Origin: Nitrososphaerota archaeon
GTDB lineage: Archaea > Thermoproteota > Nitrososphaeria > Nitrososphaerales > Gagatemarchaeaceae
DNA length: 5,427 nt
Assembly: GCA_003135575.1 (NCBI GenBank)
Contig: PLCG01000052.1
Coordinates: 10,265 to 15,691, forward strand
Direction of reading: 5' to 3'
Within the stretch, counting starts at the first letter, position 1. Each line of letters starts with the position of its first letter. Made by a program: the position numbers and the translations under genes. A model generated the notes under the pieces. The model had not been told where the DNA came from. It did not search any database and saw only the letters and a list, made by a program, of their open reading frames with translations. Positions 1-5,427 of this stretch are shown here, piece by piece.

Positions 1-471
1 CAGCCTGAGAGATACGTCGACCAGCTCGCGTCCCTCATCTTCGACCTGACCGCGATCCAGTCGAGCGAAGACGTCGGGGAGCCGATAACTTACCTGGCCG
101 GCGCCGCCGTGAAGAGCCTCGAGAACTATGGGAGATACGTGGTGGAGGAGACGCGCGACCTCCTGAGAGAGCTCCAGCTCAAAGCCAGCAGGACCAGGGT
201 GATGGTGGCGTGGTCGGCGGACAAGCACGAGATGCGCGCGGACAGGCTGGCGACCGCGCAGTCGTTGACCGAGAAGCTGAGAGACTACGTGACCGACGTG
301 AGGCAAGTCGACGCGAAGACGCGGGCGGACGACCTCATAGACAGCTACAAGCACAGCGTGGCGATAGTGTGCACGCCCGGGGACTACGATTGGTTCAAGG
401 GCCTGAAGAAGAGCTTCAGGAGCTCGGAGATAACGATACTCCGTGCCACGACCGCAATCAGCCGCGCCTGA
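1..471 (+). CDS. C-terminal part of an unrecognised protein (5' end outside window)
   Basis: The reading frame is open from base 1 to the TGA at 469-471, giving 156 residues, so the gene begins upstream of the window. A GTG at 109 is the first start-like codon, but the frame before it reads as ordinary protein, so it is probably not the start. The visible part is mostly charged helix, including a long Lys/Arg/Glu/Asp-rich stretch at about residues 73-117. It also has three short hydrophobic strand-like segments at about residues 66-72, 119-124 and 144-148, the middle one followed by an aromatic-rich turn (PGDYDWF). This suggests a small alpha/beta domain at the C terminus. No signal peptide or membrane span is seen in this part. 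I recognise no family motif and assign no function. Arginine use (AGG/AGA common) matches the downstream genes. It ends 56 bases before the sugar dehydrogenase, which has its own promoter-like box. Confidence 0.75.
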   Translation, partial: QPERYVDQLASLIFDLTAIQSSEDVGEPITYLAGAAVKSLENYGRYVVEETRDLLRELQLKASRTRVMVAWSADKHEMRADRLATAQSLTEKLRDYVTDVRQVDAKTRADDLIDSYKHSVAIVCTPGDYDWFKGLKKSFRSSEITILRATTAISRA

Positions 472-489
472 CGCGGTGCGCCACAAACC

Positions 490-497
490 GTTAAAAC
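490..497 (+). promoter_or_regulatory. TATA-like box for the sugar dehydrogenase gene
   Basis: The sequence GTTAAAAC is an AT-rich island in an otherwise GC-rich 56-base gap. Its centre lies about 34 bases before the ATG at 528. Archaeal transcription usually starts about 25 bases downstream of the TATA centre, which would give a leader of roughly 8-10 bases. No convincing Shine-Dalgarno sequence precedes the ATG, which fits a nearly leaderless mRNA. Inferred from position and composition only. Confidence 0.5.
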
Positions 498-527
498 CGC
501 CCGAAGGACGCCGGACAAGGCAACCTC

Positions 528-1469
528 ATGGCAAGAATCGCTGTCATCGGCACCGGAGGCTGGGGCAAGAACCACGTGAGGGTCCTCAGCGAGCTCGGGC
601 ACCTGGTCGCCGTCTGCGACCTTGACGCCTCGAGGGCTGCCGCGTACGCCGAGAAGTACCGCGTGAAGGCCTACTCGGACGTGGACGAGCTGCTCGGGAA
701 GGAAAAACCGGAAGGGGTCACGATATGCACGCCAGCATCGACGCACTTCTCGGTGGCTAGCAAGACGCTGAAGGCAGGGGTCCACACTTTCGTCGAGAAG
801 CCCATGACAAGCACGGTGAGGGAGGCGGAGGACCTGATCAAGGAGGCGGAGAAGTCGAAGAAGATACTGACCGTGGGCTTCATCGAGAGGTTCAACCCCG
901 CGATCTCCGAGCTGAAGAAGATGATAGCCCAGGGGGCGCTGGGAAGGCCCATACTCTTCGAGTATCACCGCGAGAACCAGAGGGGCGAGAACATCGTGGA
1001 CGTAGGGGTGGTGAAGGACGCGTCGGTCCACGACATTGACACCGCGAGGTGGCTCTTCGGGGAGGAGCCGAAGACGGTCTACGCGCGCGTCGGGAGCGTG
1101 ATGGGGAAGAACGAGGACTTCGCGGCCATCCTGTTGGGCTTCGGTGACCAGAGGACTGCCTTCATCATCACGAACTGGGTCACTCCGAGCAGAAGGAGGG
1201 ACCTGAGCGCGGTGTTTGAGAAGGGCGTGGTCACATTGGACTTTATCTCCCAGGAGATACGTGTGCACGAGCAGGCCGGGTCGAGGGTACCCAAGCACAC
1301 GGTCCAGGAGCCGCTCATGCTCGAGCTGAAGGAATATGCCGCCGCCATAGCCGAGGGGAGGCAGCCCATCGTGAACGGGAAGGACGGCCTCATGGTGACC
1401 AGGATAGCAGAGGCCGTGCTCGCGTCGAGCAAGACTAGCAGCCCGATATTCGTGAGCACGACCAGTTAG
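528..1469 (+). CDS. Gfo/Idh/MocA-family NAD-dependent sugar dehydrogenase (possibly UDP-GlcNAc 3-dehydrogenase-like)
   Basis: The 313-residue length is typical of the family. An N-terminal Rossmann fold begins at residue 3, with the dinucleotide loop GTGGWG (Gly8, Gly10, Gly13). Asp31 at the end of the second strand (VCDLD) favours NAD(H) over NADP(H). The family signature EKP is at residues 90-92, with Lys91 the usual catalytic lysine. The C-terminal substrate domain carries Asp164, His168 and Asp171 in VKDASVHDID, the usual catalytic Asp/His pattern. The protein is cytoplasmic, with no signal peptide or membrane span. These enzymes oxidise or reduce a hydroxyl/keto group of a sugar, cyclitol or nucleotide sugar. 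Length and motif style remind me of archaeal enzymes making UDP-3-keto-GlcNAc for N-glycan sugars, but substrate cannot be read from sequence, and inositol or glucose dehydrogenase are alternatives. The ATG at 528 sits directly before the first beta strand. The gene ends 35 bases from the convergent membrane-protein gene. Confidence 0.9.
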   Translation: MARIAVIGTGGWGKNHVRVLSELGHLVAVCDLDASRAAAYAEKYRVKAYSDVDELLGKEKPEGVTICTPASTHFSVASKTLKAGVHTFVEKPMTSTVREAEDLIKEAEKSKKILTVGFIERFNPAISELKKMIAQGALGRPILFEYHRENQRGENIVDVGVVKDASVHDIDTARWLFGEEPKTVYARVGSVMGKNEDFAAILLGFGDQRTAFIITNWVTPSRRRDLSAVFEKGVVTLDFISQEIRVHEQAGSRVPKHTVQEPLMLELKEYAAAIAEGRQPIVNGKDGLMVTRIAEAVLASSKTSSPIFVSTTS

Positions 1470-1504
1470 GGAACGGTTTCCGAGCCGCCGTGGGCGTGCG
1501 ACCG

Positions 1505-3181
1505 CTACTTCTCTTCGGTCTGGGTCTGGTGGAGCAGGTCGGAGAGATGGTTGACCGCGGACTCGACCCTCTTCCTGTAGTTGGGCTGGAGCCTCTTGAA
1601 GGTCTCCTCGTTCATCCTGTTCCCGTGGTATTGCAGGTATAGGTTTAGCAGGTCCCTGAAGGATCGGTCCTCCTCCTTCTCCGCCTCCGCGACCCTCGTC
1701 AGGAGGTCGAACTGCCTTCCGGAGCCGAGGTCCTGCTTCATCTCGTTGAGCCTTTGGACGGCCCGGGTTCTCAGCTCGCTCACCTCGTTCCTCATGCGGT
1801 CGAACTCCGTCTTGCTTATCGAGCCCTTGGTGGCAGAGGCGAGCTCCGCCATGTATTGGGTCTCCAGCCCGGTCTTCTCGTCGAAGGCCTTCAAGACGTC
1901 GGAGAGCTTGCGGACTACCTTCTCGCCTTCCTCTTCCTTCGTCGCGGGCTTTTGGATGGCGAACATCGCGAACGCGATGACGAAGATGAGTGCCGCGGCG
2001 GGGACCGCCTGGTCGGCCACCCATCCCAGGCTCACAGAGTAGCTGAAGACCACGTTTCCTGGGGTGAAGGGAGTGACCGTCTTGTTCACGGCGGTGGGCC
2101 CGCTCGGGACGACGCCCTTTACAGCGGCCAGCCGTATCGTGTAGTTGTTGACCGGGGCGGCGATTAGCGGCGAGTAGGGTATCGTGAGCTGGACGGTGTT
2201 GCCAGAGATCTTCATCATCGAAGCTGGAAGCGGATACGAGACGGTGAGAGAGATGCTGCTATTCGGAAGCACCGGAGCAGCAAGGCTCGTGCTCGCGAAA
2301 GCCAGGATCCCACCCGAGCCCAGGGGGACGTTCTGGGGGTTCAGGAGCGGCGGCTCCGTGTTGGGGACCAAGGTCACAGACCTCAGACTGGTCGCGAGCG
2401 GGTACATGTGTATCTGCGCGATGTTGTAGGCTGCGAGGTTGTGGATCGTGAACTCGTCCAGGACCATGGGGTACGCGTTGGCGCTCGGCACGATGGTCCT
2501 CACCAGGTTCACCACCGTGAGCGGCGTGAAGGCCGACTGGTTGGTGTCGGTGAAGTTCAGGTAAAGCGCAGAGCCGACAGGCCGGACGGCAGCCTGCGTC
2601 AGCGTGTAGGACGGGGCGGTCGCGTTCGAAGCGGAGGCAACGTAACCGGTCGGGACGGGCGACAGCGCGCCTCCTACGGGAATGATCAAGGTCGACTTTA
2701 GCTGCGTGACGTTCACGTTCAAGGACGGTTGGACGACTACAAGCACGTGCGCGGCGTTCGTGTAGACCCCGTTCGAGTAGTTCAGGATGTTGTTCAAGAC
2801 GGCCTTCAGGGCGACCGTCGAGGTCGCGCCGGGACTGAGCGTCGGCTGGTTGGGCGTTATCGTCAAAATCGTGTCTCCGTTGGAGGGCGCCTGGGAGACC
2901 GAGAACTGGTCGCTGGGGCTGAGGACGACGCCGAAGGTCCTTGAAGCCGCTATACCGGGCAGCCCCACCTGGAGCGTGGGGATCTGGACGGCGGAGGTGC
3001 CGTTGTTCTTGAAGGTGAAGCTGTCGTTCAGCACCCCGAATCCGTAGGAGGTGATGATGTAAAAGTGGTTGAACGAGACGCTGGCGGTGGTGGAGGGCGT
3101 CGAGGCCTGGGAGAATGCGGGCGCAAAGCCGAGCGCCAGGCCCAACATCATGGCCACTGCGAGGAAAGCTCTCCAGTTCAA
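1505..3181 (-). CDS. Type I membrane glycoprotein resembling ribophorin I (OST1/RPN1)
   Basis: 558 residues. Residues 1-26 form a signal peptide (hydrophobic core about 5-20, likely cleavage after an Ala near 23-26). Residues 27-390 form a beta-rich ectodomain with ten N-X-S/T sequons (Asn52, 60, 134, 157, 186, 209, 214, 307, 346, 366). Residues 391-410 are one membrane span, followed by Lys411. Residues 411-558 are a charged, helical cytoplasmic tail with no sequon. This order and these sizes match animal ribophorin I, an oligosaccharyltransferase subunit. From memory, local patterns also match: LTVVNLVRTI (residues 221-230) against the RPN1 mid-lumenal LTITSMTRVI, and VVFSYSV (377-383) plus Pro394 before the span against VVHYTF plus Pro. 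The homology is inferred without alignment; an unrelated surface protein remains possible. The start is TTG at 3181: it is the first start codon in the frame after the TATA box at 3208-3215, and starting at ATG codon 11 would cut off half the signal peptide. No active-site residues are expected in this family. Confidence 0.6.
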   Translation of the reverse strand: MNWRAFLAVAMMLGLALGFAPAFSQASTPSTTASVSFNHFYIITSYGFGVLNDSFTFKNNGTSAVQIPTLQVGLPGIAASRTFGVVLSPSDQFSVSQAPSNGDTILTITPNQPTLSPGATSTVALKAVLNNILNYSNGVYTNAAHVLVVVQPSLNVNVTQLKSTLIIPVGGALSPVPTGYVASASNATAPSYTLTQAAVRPVGSALYLNFTDTNQSAFTPLTVVNLVRTIVPSANAYPMVLDEFTIHNLAAYNIAQIHMYPLATSLRSVTLVPNTEPPLLNPQNVPLGSGGILAFASTSLAAPVLPNSSISLTVSYPLPASMMKISGNTVQLTIPYSPLIAAPVNNYTIRLAAVKGVVPSGPTAVNKTVTPFTPGNVVFSYSVSLGWVADQAVPAAALIFVIAFAMFAIQKPATKEEEGEKVVRKLSDVLKAFDEKTGLETQYMAELASATKGSISKTEFDRMRNEVSELRTRAVQRLNEMKQDLGSGRQFDLLTRVAEAEKEEDRSFRDLLNLYLQYHGNRMNEETFKRLQPNYRKRVESAVNHLSDLLHQTQTEEK

Positions 3182-3207
3182 AGGTTTGGATAGCCATCGC
3201 TGAACCG

Positions 3208-3215
3208 TATTTAAT
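3208..3215 (-). promoter_or_regulatory. TATA box of the ribophorin-like gene
   Basis: Read on the minus strand the sequence is ATTAAATA, followed by CGG. Its centre lies about 30 bases before the TTG start at 3181, so transcription is expected to begin near 3185-3187 and leave a leader of only about 4-6 bases. There is no Shine-Dalgarno sequence before the TTG, as expected for a leaderless mRNA. The box is nearly symmetrical (TATTTAAT on the plus strand), so it could in principle also serve gcvPA in the other direction, with a leader near 100 bases. Confidence 0.6.
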
Positions 3216-3236
3216 CGATTTGCTTGCGGCCTTAGT

Positions 3237-3249
3237 CGCCTTCAAGGCG
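3237..3249. repeat. Perfect 13-base inverted repeat in the divergent promoter region
   Basis: CGCCTT-C-AAGGCG has two perfect 6-base arms around one central base. It lies between the divergent ribophorin-like and gcvPA genes, about 22 bases beyond the TATA box at 3208-3215 and 88 bases before the gcvPA ATG. Such a dyad may be an operator for a dimeric regulator. The one-base loop is too small for a good RNA hairpin, and a 6-base dyad can arise by chance. Confidence 0.3.
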
Positions 3250-3295
3250 CAGGTAACTCGGCTTGGATAGGAACGGCCCTCTTTCACGGGGAAGC

Positions 3296-3303
3296 GTATT
3301 TCA
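3296..3303 (+). promoter_or_regulatory. Weak TATA-like box for gcvPA
   Basis: GTATTTCA is the only AT-rich stretch close to the gcvPA start. Its centre is about 38 bases before the ATG at 3338, predicting a leader of about 13 bases. The match to an archaeal TATA consensus is poor, and the alternative is the symmetrical box at 3208-3215. Confidence 0.3.
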
Positions 3304-3337
3304 ACCGGTCTCGGGGGTGGGTGGTTCGCTCCTAGAA

Positions 3338-4726
3338 ATGGTAGAAGCCCACCCGTTCCTGCCTAATCTCGAAGACGAGACGATCGAGAGGATGCTGAAG
3401 CAGGTGAAGGCAGGCTCCATCGCCGAACTCTTCTCGGACATCCCCGAGCCGCTCCGCCTCAAGAGGAAGCTGGGCATTCCGGACGGGGAGGGCGAGGCGG
3501 TCGTGAGGAGGGAGCTTCACGGGCGGCTTTCGAAGAACAAGACGCCTCCCGAGTCTCTTTGCTTTCTAGGCGGGGGAGTCTATCCCCACTACATACCGGC
3601 GGCCGTCGACTCGATATTATCCAGACAGGAATTCTACACTGCCTACACGCCGTACCAGCCCGAGATCAGCCAGGGGATGCTCCAGGCGCTCTTCGAGTAC
3701 CAGAGCATGATGTGCGACCTCCTCGGGATGCAGGTCTGCAACAGCTCGATGTATGACTGGGCCTCGGCTGCCGGAGAGTCCCTGAGGATGGCGTCCCGGG
3801 TGAAGGGAAGGAAGACGGTCCTCGTCGCGAAGGGGATCGGGCAGGGCAGGCTGGAGGTAATCAAGACTTACACTGAGCCGATGGGCGTGAAGCTGCGGCC
3901 AGTCGAGTTCGACACGAACACTGGAGGGCTGGACCTAGAGTCACTGAAGTCGGGCCTTTCGAAGGAAGGCGGAGGGGACGTCGCGGCCTTGTACCTGGAG
4001 AACCCCAACGTCTTCGGCGTGATTGAGGAGAACGTGGATAGCGCCATCGAGCTGGTCCACGCGGCCGGGGGGCTCGCGGTGGTCGGCATCAACCCGATCT
4101 CGCTCTCCGTGCTCCGCGACCCGGGCAGCTACGGCGCAGACATCGTGGTCGGCGAGGGCCAGCCTTTGGGAGTGCCCATGAATTACGGTGGGCCGCACAT
4201 GGGCATCTTCGCCGTGAAGGACGTGGGCCTGGCGAGGAGCATGCCGGGGAGGCTCATCGGCATGACCACCACGAAGGACGGCAGAGAGAAGGCGTTCTGC
4301 ATGGTGCTCCAGACGAGAGAGCAGCACATCAGGAGGGAGGCTGCTACTTCGAACATCTGCACGAACCAGGCGCTCCTGGCACTGGCAGCAGCCGCCTACA
4401 TGTCGCTCCTGGGAAAGAACGGCTTCCGGAAGCTGGGAGAGGTGAATCTTGCGAATTCACACTACGCGGCCGAGAGAATCGGCAAGCTGAACGGGGTAAA
4501 GGCCCCGCTCTTCAGCGGGCCTTTCTTCAACGAGTTCACGGTGGGCTACGAGAGGCGCAAGGCCCCTTGGGTCTTCTCTGAGCTCGCGAAGAGGGGCGTC
4601 ATGGGTGGATACCCTCTGGCCGAGCACTACTTCCAGATACGCGAGGCCGGCTCTTTCTGCGTTACCGAGCTCCACTCGAGCGACGACATCGGGCGTCTGG
4701 TCGACGCTCTGGCAGGGGTGATTTAG
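3338..4726 (+). CDS. gcvPA: Glycine dehydrogenase (decarboxylating) subunit 1, P-protein alpha chain
   Basis: With its partner GcvPB this forms the PLP-dependent P-protein of the glycine cleavage system, which decarboxylates glycine and passes the aminomethyl group to the lipoyl arm of GcvH. The cytoplasmic protein is 462 residues, close to the usual 440-450. Family signatures in order are: HPFLPN at 5-10; ELFSDIP at 30-36; EFYTAYTPYQPEISQG at 98-113; SSMYD at 136-140; GEGQPLGVPMNYGGP at 272-286; PGRLIGMT at 303-310; and LQTREQHIRRE followed by ATSNICTNQAL at 324-346. The alpha chain lacks the PLP-binding lysine, which is in GcvPB. I prefer the ATG at 3338 because it precedes the conserved HPFLPN region directly. 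A TTG at 3263 would add 25 unconserved residues. Trp141 and Pro83 replace residues I remember as Gly and Asp (SMYDG, GAYDHY). The stop overlaps the ribosome-binding region of gcvPB, so the two are one operon. Confidence 0.95.
   Translation: MVEAHPFLPNLEDETIERMLKQVKAGSIAELFSDIPEPLRLKRKLGIPDGEGEAVVRRELHGRLSKNKTPPESLCFLGGGVYPHYIPAAVDSILSRQEFYTAYTPYQPEISQGMLQALFEYQSMMCDLLGMQVCNSSMYDWASAAGESLRMASRVKGRKTVLVAKGIGQGRLEVIKTYTEPMGVKLRPVEFDTNTGGLDLESLKSGLSKEGGGDVAALYLENPNVFGVIEENVDSAIELVHAAGGLAVVGINPISLSVLRDPGSYGADIVVGEGQPLGVPMNYGGPHMGIFAVKDVGLARSMPGRLIGMTTTKDGREKAFCMVLQTREQHIRREAATSNICTNQALLALAAAAYMSLLGKNGFRKLGEVNLANSHYAAERIGKLNGVKAPLFSGPFFNEFTVGYERRKAPWVFSELAKRGVMGGYPLAEHYFQIREAGSFCVTELHSSDDIGRLVDALAGVI
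4717..4722 (+). promoter_or_regulatory. Ribosome binding site of gcvPB inside the end of gcvPA
   Basis: GGTGAT is complementary to the archaeal 16S rRNA 3' end (AUCACCUCC) and lies 7 bases before the ATG at 4730. It forms part of the last codons of gcvPA, which fits translational coupling. Unlike the first genes of the other transcripts here, this internal operon gene has a clear Shine-Dalgarno sequence, a common archaeal pattern. It supports ATG 4730 as the start. The GGAG at 4726-4729 touches the ATG and is too close to serve. Confidence 0.65.
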
Positions 4727-4729
4727 GAG

Positions 4730-5427
4730 ATGGCTGAGGCCCCTTCCAAGGAACGAAGGAGGTTCCGACAGGCGTATTGGGACGAGCCGCTCCTCTCCGA
4801 GATGGGCAGGAAAGGGAGGCTGGGTTTTTTGGTCCCGCAGGACGCGAAGATCCGGGAGTGGGCGAAGGCCAAGGGAAGCGAGTCCCTCGTCCCCCAGTCG
4901 GTCAGAAGGAACGGGGATGCCCGTCTGCCCGAGCTCTCAGAGCTTCAGGTGCTGAGGCACTTCAACAGGCTCTCCCAGATGAACTTCTCAGTCGAGACGG
5001 GGATGTATCCCCTCGGGAGCTGCACGATGAAGTACAACCCGCGGGTCAACGAGCGCATCGTCGGCATCCCCGGCTTCGCAAACCTGCACCCGCTCGTCGA
5101 GGACGACGCGGCGCAGGGCGCGCTCGAGCTCGAGTGGCGGTTGCAAGAGGTCCTCGCCGAGGTGACCGGCCTGCACGGAGTCTCGCTGCAGCCGGCCGCG
5201 GGCGCGCAGGGCGAGTTGACGGGCCTCATGCTCGTCCGTGCGTACTTCGAGGAGCGGGGCGAGTCCGAGCAGCGGCGCAAGGTCGTGATTCCCGACACGG
5301 CACACGGCACGAATCCGGCGTCGGTGACGATGACCGGGTACGAGGTCACGCCGGTGAAGACCGACCCGCGCGGCAACATCGACGTCGACGACCTGCGCGA
5401 GAAGGTGGATGAGCACACGGCGGCGCT
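4730..5427 (+). CDS. gcvPB: Glycine dehydrogenase (decarboxylating) subunit 2, P-protein beta chain, 3' end cut off
   Basis: The frame opens at ATG 4730, three bases after the gcvPA stop, and stays open to the window edge: 232 residues of an expected 480-520. This chain carries the PLP-binding lysine, which lies downstream of the window. Visible signatures are: a basic N terminus; MYPLGSCTMKYNPR at 92-105; the GF..LHP segment at 115-121; QGALELEW at 129-136; SLQPAAGAQGELTG at 152-165; RAYFEERGE at 170-178; and PDTAHGTNPASVTMTGY at 188-204. All are hallmarks of the beta chain. Codon use changes sharply within the gene. The first 12 arginines include 8 AGG/AGA, the last 9 (from residue 105) are all CGN, and glycine moves from mostly GGG to mostly GGC. 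The frame is unbroken across the change. The N-terminal part is therefore native-looking, and the rest may be of another origin. Confidence 0.95.
   Translation, partial: MAEAPSKERRRFRQAYWDEPLLSEMGRKGRLGFLVPQDAKIREWAKAKGSESLVPQSVRRNGDARLPELSELQVLRHFNRLSQMNFSVETGMYPLGSCTMKYNPRVNERIVGIPGFANLHPLVEDDAAQGALELEWRLQEVLAEVTGLHGVSLQPAAGAQGELTGLMLVRAYFEERGESEQRRKVVIPDTAHGTNPASVTMTGYEVTPVKTDPRGNIDVDDLREKVDEHTAA
4970..5041. other. Interval containing a codon-usage break inside gcvPB
   Basis: The last AGG arginine codon is at 4967-4969 and the first of an unbroken series of CGN codons is at 5042. The interval covers the codons for PLGSCTMKYNP (5009-5041), the most conserved motif of the family. A conserved stretch like this is where homologous recombination, or a false join between two related genomes in an assembly, would be expected. 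Counts were made by hand from the displayed sequence. Confidence 0.5.

Noticed and set aside
384..2024. Long minus-strand open frame of 546 codons
   Set aside because: It runs antisense to the sugar dehydrogenase and overlaps the ribophorin-like gene out of frame. Its translation is an Arg/Gly/Pro/His-rich shadow typical of GC-rich DNA, with no recognisable motif.
2259..3287. Minus-strand open frame of 342 codons overlapping the start of the ribophorin-like gene
   Set aside because: It lies in another frame of the same strand, and its product is Arg/His/Pro-rich and without motifs. The overlapping frame has a clear signal peptide and membrane span.
3313..3324. G-run GGGGGTGGGTGG as a G-quadruplex or Shine-Dalgarno site
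   Set aside because: It lacks four runs of three G. As a ribosome site it matches weakly and sits too far from the ATG at 3338.
3263..3337. TTG start giving GcvPA 25 more residues
   Set aside because: The extra residues are not like the family N terminus, while ATG 3338 directly precedes the conserved HPFLPN region and gives a normal length. Only transcript mapping could settle it.
3216..3337. Glycine riboswitch upstream of gcvPA
   Set aside because: The region is short, has no visible paired aptamer helices and contains only a 13-base dyad. Glycine riboswitches are also not expected in archaea.
4777..5412. Plus-strand open frame of 211 codons near the right edge
   Set aside because: It is a +1-type shadow of gcvPB, which is in the frame starting at 4730 and carries all family motifs. 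Minus-strand frames in 4945-5418 are also shadows.
1..5427. CRISPR arrays, tRNA or rRNA genes, insertion sequences
   Set aside because: No regularly spaced repeats, tRNA-like cloverleaf, rRNA-like stretch, transposase motif or terminal inverted repeat was seen. The window is almost fully covered by the five genes.

Overview
The window looks like a chromosomal piece of a GC-rich archaeon. The evidence is AT-rich TATA-like boxes about 30-35 bases upstream of start codons with almost no leader, a translation signal matching the archaeal anti-Shine-Dalgarno at an internal operon gene, heavy use of AGG/AGA for arginine, and the two-subunit form of glycine decarboxylase. I cannot place it precisely. 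A TACK-type lineage (Nitrososphaeria or Bathyarchaeia-like) is plausible, but this is inference.

Layout from left to right. (1) Positions 1-471: the C-terminal 156 residues of an unrecognised protein. (2) 528-1469: a complete Gfo/Idh/MocA-family NAD-dependent sugar dehydrogenase with its own TATA-like box, possibly acting on a nucleotide sugar. (3) 1505-3181 on the minus strand, convergent with gene 2: a 558-residue type I membrane protein with a signal peptide, a beta-rich ectodomain carrying ten N-glycosylation sequons, one membrane span and a helical cytoplasmic tail of about 148 residues. Its architecture and several local sequence patterns resemble eukaryotic ribophorin I (OST1/RPN1), a subunit of oligosaccharyltransferase. 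(4) 3182-3337: a divergent promoter region with a TATA box for gene 3 and a perfect 13-base inverted repeat. (5) 3338-4726 and 4730-end: gcvPA and gcvPB, the two subunits of glycine dehydrogenase (decarboxylating), closely spaced and co-transcribed. gcvPB runs off the right edge.

The glycine genes form one metabolic operon (P-protein of the glycine cleavage system); no gcvT, gcvH or lipoate gene is visible. The sugar dehydrogenase and the ribophorin-like protein could both belong to surface-protein N-glycosylation, but they are convergent and so not one operon.

Two points deserve attention. The first is the ribophorin I-like protein, which keeps a long cytoplasmic tail of the animal type. 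The second is an abrupt change of codon use inside gcvPB, at the codons for its most conserved motif, which suggests either a recombinant (mosaic) gene or a chimeric assembly join.
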